From: Patescibacteria group bacterium | GTDB taxonomy: Bacteria > Patescibacteriota > Patescibacteriia > UBA1558 > UBA10009 | NCBI GenBank assembly: GCA_018817315.1 | Contig: JAHITV010000006.1 | Location: forward strand, 1 to 52,917 | Length of the DNA stretch: 52,917 bases | Direction of reading: 5' to 3' | In this document: one piece after another, positions 47,391 to 52,917 of the stretch | Layout of the letters: each line of letters opens with the position of its first letter | Position numbering within the stretch: position 1 is the first letter of the stretch | Position numbers and translations under genes: made by a program | The notes under the pieces: model-generated | Database searches by the model: none | Told to the model about the DNA's origin: nothing | Seen by the model: only the letters and a program-made list of their open reading frames with translations

Positions 47391-47816
47391 ATGAAATTAT
47401 TACCATTCAAAAAAATTGACAAAAATAATTATCCAAAATGTACTAGGAGCTGGTCATTTACTTCGTTATTTGCCACATTGGTATTTTTAATCGGAAATAA
47501 ATTATGGACTTGGTTAATTATTTTTTTATTTGGTAATTTGCTTTCGTGGGCGATTTATAGCTTTGGCTTAGAAGGTTTGATATACAATATTTTATATGCG
47601 GTTGGAATGGCGATAACCCTTTTTGTTATTATTTATTCTACAGTTTATGGTAGAATTGTGGCTTGGGAAAATTTGAAATATAATAATAACGAGAACGACA
47701 TCAACGAGTTTAAGAAACGACAGAAAATTATTTCATATTTCGGTATTTTTTATTATTTTATCCTGATTTTAATAAATGTATTTATAGCAATTAATCAAAT
47801 ATCCAATAATCTATAA
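47391..47816 (+). CDS. Small membrane protein, DUF2628-like (paralogue B)
   Basis: This is a 141-aa paralogue of the 45705 protein: FKKIDKNNYPKCTRSWSFTS at the start, GNKLW, YGRIVAWENLKYNNNEND. It has an additional C-terminal membrane helix (about 118-136) that paralogue A lacks. It follows the CPCC immunity gene by 19 bp. The repeated order toxin, immunity, membrane paralogue in two cassettes argues that it belongs to the system and is not a chance neighbour. Confidence 0.6.
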   Translation: MKLLPFKKIDKNNYPKCTRSWSFTSLFATLVFLIGNKLWTWLIIFLFGNLLSWAIYSFGLEGLIYNILYAVGMAITLFVIIYSTVYGRIVAWENLKYNNNENDINEFKKRQKIISYFGIFYYFILILINVFIAINQISNNL

Positions 47817-47826
47817 CCAATATCTT

Positions 47827-48507
47827 ATGAACATCAAAAATTTAATTTTAATAATTGTAGCAGTTTTGAATTTTATTTTAGGTATAATAATTTTTTCTAA
47901 AAATAAAAAAAATATTGTTAACATTCTTTTTGTTTTATTGATGTTGGGAGTTAGTTTGTGGAGTATGGGTTTGGCATTGTCCAGAGAGTTAGCTGGTACA
48001 TTAGATTCTTTAAACTGGTCAAGATCGACATACTTTTCTTCATTATTTATAGGTCTGATTTTATTTTATTTCTCAGTTGTTTTTCCTTATTCAAAAAAGA
48101 TCAGTTTTTATAATAATATTTTAGGACTTGTGCCATTTGTATTTTTATCCTTAATGATGATTTTAAAGAGCGATTTTATCATAAAGGAGATGTTAGTAAT
48201 GCCGTGGGGTTATGATAATGTTTATATGATAGGATATCCAGTTTTTTTAATAGTGTTAATTTATTATTTTGTATTATCATTCATTAATTTTATTAGGAAA
48301 TATTTAAATAGTGAAGGTATAATTAGAATACAATTAAGATTTATAATTATCAGTTTTGGTATTGCCAGTATTTTTGGAATTATTTTTGATTTAATATTAC
48401 CCTATTATAATTATTGGAAGTTAAATTGGCTGGGTCCCTATTTTACTATTATTGTATTATTTCTAATTTTTTACTTAATATTTTATAAACCTACAAAAAA
48501 TATCTAA
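47827..48507 (+). CDS. Seven-helix membrane protein, 7TM sensor-like without output domain
   Basis: This 226-aa protein consists almost wholly of seven membrane helices. The layout (LGVSLWSMGLALSRELAG, then FYFSVVFPYSKK, later FIIISFGIASIFGIIFDLIL) resembles the N-terminal 7TM sensing region of some histidine kinases and diguanylate cyclases. It ends right after helix seven (FYLIFYKPTKNI), so no kinase or cyclase domain follows. It starts 10 bp after the paralogue B gene. It could be a truncated receptor or a stand-alone relative; I favour stand-alone because the end is clean. Function unknown. Confidence 0.6.
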   Translation: MNIKNLILIIVAVLNFILGIIIFSKNKKNIVNILFVLLMLGVSLWSMGLALSRELAGTLDSLNWSRSTYFSSLFIGLILFYFSVVFPYSKKISFYNNILGLVPFVFLSLMMILKSDFIIKEMLVMPWGYDNVYMIGYPVFLIVLIYYFVLSFINFIRKYLNSEGIIRIQLRFIIISFGIASIFGIIFDLILPYYNYWKLNWLGPYFTIIVLFLIFYLIFYKPTKNI

Positions 48508-48516
48508 ATACATTTC

Positions 48517-49497
48517 ATGACACCAAAAACAAAAAAAATCTGTTTATTGATTGCTGGCGGCACAATTTTATCTGAAAAAGATCAGGCCAAAGTAGAAAAG
48601 AATTCTGATATCCAAACATGGCTTGAAAAAATGCCAGAGCTTTCTATTGTGGCGGAGATTGAGCCAGTTTTTATCATAGGAGAAAATAATGATTTTTCCG
48701 GTAAAGAATTATGGCAGAAAATAATCAAAGAAATTTATGAACGATTAGACAGTTTTGCCGGTTTTATCGTAACCAGCAGAGTCAATAATATAATTTATAA
48801 TGCTTTAGCAGTTTCTTTTGCTATGGTAAATTTAAACAAGACGGTTATTTTTACTGGTTCACAGTTGCCAGTGATTAATAAAGAATCAATTCTTTTAAAA
48901 AAGACTTTTGGTGGTTTAGGCATTAAGGCAAATTTAATTAATGCCATACAGATTGCCACTATGGAGTTACCGGTAGTAGGACTAATGTTTGGCAACAGTT
49001 TTATTAGAGCAGTTAAAGCAGTCAGGAGTACAGTTTATGCTTTGAATATTTTCAGCAGTGTTGATAATACTTATCTTGCTAAAATTGATTTTGGCATTAG
49101 TCCGCAGGAGAAAGTCAAACTTCCTACAAGTAAGCCAGAATTAAAAAATAATTTTGCCAGCGAGGTTTTGGTCATCAAATATTATCCTGGCTTTAATCTT
49201 GATTTAATCAAAGATTCATTAAAACAGAGTAAAGGTTTATTTATTGAAGGTTTAGCTATTCAAACTTTGAATAAAAAATTTATTGAAGATTTAAAAAGTT
49301 TGAAAATACCAGTAGTTGTTTATAACAATTTTTTTATTGAAGATTTAAAAACAAAAAATATCATTGAAGTAAGTAAGATGACTAAGGAAACAGCTTTAGT
49401 TAAGTTTATGTGGGTTTTGGGTCAAACAAAAGATTTAGTCAAAATTAAAGAATTAATGTTAGAGGAACGTTGCGCTGAATTTATTCACCATAAGTAA
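48517..49497 (+). CDS. Asparaginase-family protein, catalytic site degenerate
   Basis: This 326-aa protein follows the L-asparaginase I/II fold. ICLLIAGGTILSEKD (residues 4-18) keeps the first GGT threonine motif, and VIFTGSQLPVINKES (about 109-123) keeps the TGSQ region. The second catalytic block, normally THGTDT, reads TSRVNN (residues 86-91), losing the HGTDT Thr-Asp pair and the histidine. The domain continues to the end with the C-terminal lobe recognisable. It is therefore probably not a standard asparaginase. It lies 9 bp after the 7TM gene and 11 bp before the next, in a tight same-strand run to 52735. Confidence 0.75.
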   Translation: MTPKTKKICLLIAGGTILSEKDQAKVEKNSDIQTWLEKMPELSIVAEIEPVFIIGENNDFSGKELWQKIIKEIYERLDSFAGFIVTSRVNNIIYNALAVSFAMVNLNKTVIFTGSQLPVINKESILLKKTFGGLGIKANLINAIQIATMELPVVGLMFGNSFIRAVKAVRSTVYALNIFSSVDNTYLAKIDFGISPQEKVKLPTSKPELKNNFASEVLVIKYYPGFNLDLIKDSLKQSKGLFIEGLAIQTLNKKFIEDLKSLKIPVVVYNNFFIEDLKTKNIIEVSKMTKETALVKFMWVLGQTKDLVKIKELMLEERCAEFIHHK

Positions 49498-49508
49498 TAT
49501 AATTTTTT

Positions 49509-50096
49509 ATGAAAGTTTATTTTTACTCAAAAGAGGAAGGCAAAGTTGACCAAAAAAATATTCATGAAAAGATTATAAAGTTTTTCAAAGAAAATGGAGT
49601 GATAGTGCTTTCTAATCTGGAATCGCGTCCAGCAACAGCTGAACAGCTTTCTTTTGAAAACATGGATGGTTTGGTTATAGAAGGTCAAAGTTCAGTTACT
49701 GATGCAGGTTATTTAATTGCCTTGGCTTTGGCGCAACGAAAACCCATTTTATATCTTTTACCCAAAGGTACTTTGTTTCCTGACCAGTTAAGGTCGCTTC
49801 AGGAAAATAAAAGTCTGAAAAAATCATTTTTGCTGCATTATTATAGTGAAAGAACTTTAGTGAATTTTCTTGTTGATTTTATTGATATTATTGAAACAGG
49901 AGAATTAAGAAGAGAAGTACCGACAGTTAAATTTACTTTGCGTTTTACGCCGCGGGCAGACAGGTTTTTAACATGGAAAAGCCGCCAGCAAAAAATTAGC
50001 AAAGCTGACCTTTTAAGAAAAATGATTGATGAAGCCATTAAAAGCGACGAAGAGTATCAAAAGCATTTAAGAATACCGAAAATAGAGAAAGAATAA
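49509..50096 (+). CDS. Nucleoside deoxyribosyltransferase-fold-like protein with a ribbon-helix-helix-like tail
   Basis: This is a 195-aa protein. The N-terminal 130 residues resemble the flavodoxin-like fold of nucleoside 2-deoxyribosyltransferases: MKVYFYSKEE, then MDGLVIEGQSSVTDAGYLIALALAQRKPILYL (in outline, about 56-87), where an acidic residue and a Ser/Asp patch sit as in the enzyme active site. The tail (TVKFTLRFTPRADRFLTWKS, about 138-157, plus helix) looks like a ribbon-helix-helix DNA-binding unit. The combination is seen, I believe, in Patescibacterial hypotheticals. Function is unknown. It lies 11 bp after the asparaginase-like gene. Confidence 0.5.
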   Translation: MKVYFYSKEEGKVDQKNIHEKIIKFFKENGVIVLSNLESRPATAEQLSFENMDGLVIEGQSSVTDAGYLIALALAQRKPILYLLPKGTLFPDQLRSLQENKSLKKSFLLHYYSERTLVNFLVDFIDIIETGELRREVPTVKFTLRFTPRADRFLTWKSRQQKISKADLLRKMIDEAIKSDEEYQKHLRIPKIEKE

Positions 50097-50150
50097 TTAA
50101 ATTTAGATAAATTTGATAAATCTTCCTTTTTATTCTAAGATTACGCTGCT

Positions 50151-50912
50151 ATGGAATTTAGGGTCAAAGAAAAAGCCAAACCTTATTTTTACGAAGCTGA
50201 CAGCGACAGCTTAGCTATTTTAATTCACGGGTTTACTGGCTCGCCTGATGATTTTAGGGATTTAGCTAAATTTTTAGTTAATCGGGGAATTACAGTTAGT
50301 GCTATACTGTTGCCAGGACATGGCAGTTATTGGAAAGATTTGGAGAAAACCACTCATTATCACTGGTGGAAAACAGTTGATGATGAAATAAATAAAGCGA
50401 GAGGAAAGTATAAAAAAATTTATTTAATCGGCTATTCTTTTGGAGCGAATCTGGCTTTTGACATGGCAGCGCGTTATCCTAAGGAAATTACCAGTGTTAT
50501 TTCTTTGGGTATTTCTGTTTATTTAAGACGAGAATTTTTAATCAAGACATTATTGCCGTTTTTTCATTTTTTTCTTAAACGGATTAAAAAAGATTATATT
50601 AAAAAAGACCAGATTGCCGATTATGAAGATCGCGGCTGTTATTTATATATACCAACTGCCAGTACTTATGAATTTTACAAATTTATCAATACTTACACTA
50701 AAAAGGAACTGGCCAAAGTAACAGTCCCTTCTTTAATCATTCATTCCCAGGATGATACTATTACTAATCCTAAAAGCTCGCAGTTTGTTCATCAAAGAAT
50801 TAATTCTCCTAAAAAAGAACTGCTGATTTTGGATGATATTAATCATAATCCTTTGATTTCAGAAAGAAAAGATGTGATTTTTTCCAAGATCATGGAGTTT
50901 ATTAATTCTTAA
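50151..50912 (+). CDS. Alpha/beta hydrolase, carboxylesterase/monoacylglycerol-lipase type
   Basis: This is a 253-aa serine hydrolase. LAILIHGFTGSPDDFRDLAK (about 23-42) supplies the oxyanion hole, LPGHG (about 60) is present, and the nucleophile elbow is GYSFGA (about 94-99). The acid is in IIHSQDDTITNP (Asp near 201) and the histidine in INHNP (about 231). It is closest in look to thermostable carboxylesterase Est30-type enzymes acting on short-chain or monoacyl esters. A lysine-rich cap region lies between (about 140-170). The next gene is an acyl-CoA ligase, suggesting linked lipid or fatty-acid handling, but that is inference. Confidence 0.85.
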   Translation: MEFRVKEKAKPYFYEADSDSLAILIHGFTGSPDDFRDLAKFLVNRGITVSAILLPGHGSYWKDLEKTTHYHWWKTVDDEINKARGKYKKIYLIGYSFGANLAFDMAARYPKEITSVISLGISVYLRREFLIKTLLPFFHFFLKRIKKDYIKKDQIADYEDRGCYLYIPTASTYEFYKFINTYTKKELAKVTVPSLIIHSQDDTITNPKSSQFVHQRINSPKKELLILDDINHNPLISERKDVIFSKIMEFINS

Positions 50913-50998
50913 AAGTTTTCTAAATTTTAATATTTTTCCTTTTGCTTTCGCTTCCAGGCGATTTTTATGGTAAAATTAATTTAAAGTAAAGTTATGTT

Positions 50999-52735
50999 AT
51001 GACAGCCCCAAACTCCATTTTTAGGAGGTTTGAAAAAATTGCGGGGCAATATCCCCACAACATGGCTTTGGGTTATAAAATTTCCGGACGATATCATACT
51101 TTATCCTATAAAAAATTGTTGGATAAAGTTAATCGTTGCGTGACTGGTTTAAAAAAGTTGGGCGTGGGAGAGGGAGATAAAGTGGCGATTCTTTCTAAAA
51201 ACAGACCAGAGTGGGTGCAATTGGATCTGGCTTTAAATAAAATAGGAGCAATTTCCGTGCCTATCCATATAACCTTGTCGCCAAAATACCTTAAGTATAT
51301 TATTGAAAATTCTAAGGTGCAGTATCTGGCCATAGGCGATTATCTTTCCAAATATTACGAAATCAAAAGTGAGATTAATTTAAAAAAAGTCATTACTTTT
51401 CCTAAAATTGAATGGCTGGAAGATTTTATATATTTTGCTGATTTACTTAAAGAAGAGCCCGATAAATCAGAAAGTGTATTAACTGATGTTTGCAGTATAA
51501 TTTATACTTCAGGTACAACAGGCGATCCTAAAGGAGTGATGTTGACTAATCAGAATTTTATCCAGAATATTGAAGCTTCTTCAAAGTTTGTTCCTATCAC
51601 TGCCAAAGATACATTTTTATCTTTTTTGCCGCTGTCGCATGTTTTGGAAAGGACAGGCGGTTATTACGGCGCTTTGTTTTTTGGCGCAGCTATTTATTAT
51701 GCTGGAAGTTATCAGACAATTGCCGAAGATATCAAAAGAGTAAAGCCGACTATTATTATTACTGTACCGAGGTTGTTTGAAAAATTTTATGATAAAGTAA
51801 TGGACAGGGTAAGAGCAGAAAAGTCAAAATTTAAACAAAAAATTATTTATGGTTCGTTTAAAGTATCCAGAGTTTACTTAAATGCCAGAAAAGAAAAATC
51901 TGCTTTTAAGCCGTTTTTACAACTTAGTCATTTTTTAGCTGATAAGTTTATTTTGAGCAAAATCAGAAATTATTTAGGAGGACATTTAAAATTTGCCATT
52001 TGCGGAGGCGCGACTCTTAATCCTTCTACAGCCAAATTTTTTGAAAGCTTAGGAATTAAAATTTTAGAAGGATATGGTTTAACCGAAACTTCACCGATCG
52101 TTTCCGTTAATCCTGTTAATGATTATCATTTTAATACCGTAGGAAAAATTATTCCCCAAGTTGAGGTAAAGATTGCTGATGATAAAGAAATTTTAGTAAA
52201 AGGTCCGAATATTATGAAAGGATATTATGATAATAAAAAGGCAACTAAACAATCTTTTACTAAAGACGGTTGGTTTAAAACAGAAGATTTGGGTTATGTG
52301 GATGAAGATGGTTATTTAACCATCATTGGTCGGAAAAAAGAAATGATAGTTTTATCTACCGGTAAAAACGTTAATCCAGTGGATTTGGAAAATGCTTTAC
52401 AGCAAAGCAAATTCATAAATCAGGCAATGGTTTTTGGCGATAAACAAAAACATCTTAGCGCTTTAATTGTTCCTGATTTTGGAGAGTTGGAAATTTATGC
52501 TCAAAAAAATAATATTGACCTTGAGTTGTCTGAATTAATTTGTTATCAGCCCATTTTGGATTTAATAAAATCAGAGATAGAAAATCAACTAAAAGAATTT
52601 CCAGATAATGAAAGAATCAGTAAATTTGTATTACTGGATAAGGAATTTAGCGAAGAAAGAGAAGAATTAACACCGACTTTGAAATTGAGGAGGGAGAGGA
52701 TATTGGAGAATTATAAGATAGTAATTAGTAACTAG
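50999..52735 (+). CDS. fadD: AMP-dependent long-chain fatty acid-CoA ligase
   Basis: This 578-aa ANL-superfamily enzyme has IIYTSGTTGDPKGVMLTN (AMP-binding P-loop, about residues 165-182), FLPLSHVLERTGGYYG (about 204-219) and GYGLTETSPIVSVNP (about 360-374). GWFKTEDLGYVDEDGYLTI (about 421-439) and GRKKEMIVLSTGKNVNP, with the hinge and the usual lysine region near the end, complete it. The LSHVLER feature is typical of long-chain acyl-CoA synthetases. It activates fatty acids, perhaps scavenged, since de novo fatty acid genes are not seen here. The gene is complete and ends before a family A repeat. Confidence 0.9.
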   Translation: MTAPNSIFRRFEKIAGQYPHNMALGYKISGRYHTLSYKKLLDKVNRCVTGLKKLGVGEGDKVAILSKNRPEWVQLDLALNKIGAISVPIHITLSPKYLKYIIENSKVQYLAIGDYLSKYYEIKSEINLKKVITFPKIEWLEDFIYFADLLKEEPDKSESVLTDVCSIIYTSGTTGDPKGVMLTNQNFIQNIEASSKFVPITAKDTFLSFLPLSHVLERTGGYYGALFFGAAIYYAGSYQTIAEDIKRVKPTIIITVPRLFEKFYDKVMDRVRAEKSKFKQKIIYGSFKVSRVYLNARKEKSAFKPFLQLSHFLADKFILSKIRNYLGGHLKFAICGGATLNPSTAKFFESLGIKILEGYGLTETSPIVSVNPVNDYHFNTVGKIIPQVEVKIADDKEILVKGPNIMKGYYDNKKATKQSFTKDGWFKTEDLGYVDEDGYLTIIGRKKEMIVLSTGKNVNPVDLENALQQSKFINQAMVFGDKQKHLSALIVPDFGELEIYAQKNNIDLELSELICYQPILDLIKSEIENQLKEFPDNERISKFVLLDKEFSEEREELTPTLKLRRERILENYKIVISN

Positions 52736-52750
52736 TAATCAGTAATCAGG
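52722..52750. repeat. Dispersed intergenic repeat, family A (short copy)
   Basis: AGTAATTAGTAACTAGTAATC and CAGTAATCAGGG follow, and partly overlap, the end of the ligase gene. Confidence 0.55.
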
Positions 52751-52760
52751 GAAGGAGTAT

Positions 52761-52789
52761 TTGACAAAATTTTTCTAATTTATTAATAT
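52761..52789 (+). promoter_or_regulatory. Promoter of the last gene
   Basis: TTGACA (52761-52766), 17-bp spacer, TAATAT (52784-52789). The leader carries GGCC-TTTA-GGCC-TTTT (52830-52845), a short hairpin also seen in the secE leader. Confidence 0.6.
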
Positions 52790-52874
52790 ATAATCACAAT
52801 TAAATACAGGGTCTAAAAGCCATTAAATTGGCCTTTAGGCCTTTTATTATTTAAGAAAATAAGCCATAATAATT

Positions 52875-52917
52875 ATGAAAAAAGCGATTTTATCAGTTTT
52901 ACTAGTTCTTTTCGTTA
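52875..52917 (+). CDS. Start of a secreted protein (partial)
   Basis: ATG 52875 opens MKKAILSVLLVLFV, which is the beginning of a signal peptide similar in style to those of the mini-RHS genes (MRKAII...). The window ends after 14 codons, so the mature protein cannot be seen. A promoter at 52761-52789 supports a real gene. Confidence 0.55.
   Translation, partial: MKKAILSVLLVLFV

Noticed and set aside
1-52917. UGA recoded to glycine, as in Gracilibacteria/Absconditabacteria
   Set aside because: Genes end cleanly at TGA (for example 44217-44219 and 45150-45152), no conserved protein contains in-frame TGA, and RF1 conservation does not require recoding.
1-52917. CRISPR array or prophage
   Set aside because: The tandem GATTACTGATTACC units (29407-29497) are short fold-back repeats without unique spacers, no cas genes are present, and the baseplate-J-like protein is a single-span membrane protein with no other phage gene near.

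Overview
This AT-rich window has the compact, fragmented-operon style of a small-genome bacterium, most likely a member of the Candidate Phyla Radiation (Patescibacteria). That placement is inference. It rests on a threonyl-tRNA synthetase without the TGS domain, many short lineage-type membrane or secreted proteins (DUF5667-like, FxLYD-like, baseplate-J-like), ribosomal operons broken relative to the usual order (secE-nusG-rplK-rplA without rplJ-rplL; rpsB-tsf-pyrH without frr), and several families of short palindromic intergenic repeats. TGA ends genes here, so UGA is not recoded.

Layout. 1-340: tail of an IS200-type transposase and a promoter-terminator unit that may be a small RNA. 0.36-1.6 kb: an SdpR/SdpI-like autorepressor-immunity pair with a clear operator. 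1.6-3.4 kb: a membrane protein joining a degenerate PAP2-like segment to a PEP-utiliser phosphohistidine domain. 3.5-6.3 kb: secE, nusG, rplK, rplA. 7.6-12.7 kb: a dTMP-supply cluster (dCMP deaminase, NMP-kinase-like NTPase, dut, folA, thyA, tmk), interrupted at 9.55-10.45 kb by two tandem minus-strand structured RNA units. 12.7-19.8 kb: gatB, pyrB, miaA, a pseudo-receiver protein, miaB and a secreted DUF5667-like protein. 20-29.4 kb: a radical SAM gene apparently inserted at the 3' end of thrS, thrS with a T-box leader, an unknown gene with a leader of NGGA-loop hairpins, and dnaE. 29.6-35.5 kb: membrane proteins, rodA and L25. 35.6-43.1 kb: rpmE-prfA-prmC, an EamA-type transporter, rpsB-tsf-pyrH-PSP1 and gap. 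43.3-47.8 kb: an array of miniature RHS polymorphic toxins with immunity genes and one displaced toxin tail. 47.8-52.9 kb: a 7TM protein, an asparaginase-like protein, a nucleotide-hydrolase-like protein, an esterase, an acyl-CoA ligase and the start of a secreted protein.

Two gene styles are mixed. Most genes lack a strong Shine-Dalgarno site and are packed closely. A second set (14499, 16674, 23897, 29638, 34317, 35084, 37996) has strong SD sites, near-consensus promoters, its own terminators and less AT-biased sequence. These look like single-gene cassettes, possibly acquired.

The most novel material is the RNA-unit pair at 9.55-10.45 kb, the NGGA-hairpin leader at 23.66-23.89 kb sharing a -35 box with the T-box promoter, the mini-RHS cassette array, the short palindromic elements sitting inside the loops of other hairpins, and the duplicated thrS 3' end flanking a radical SAM gene.
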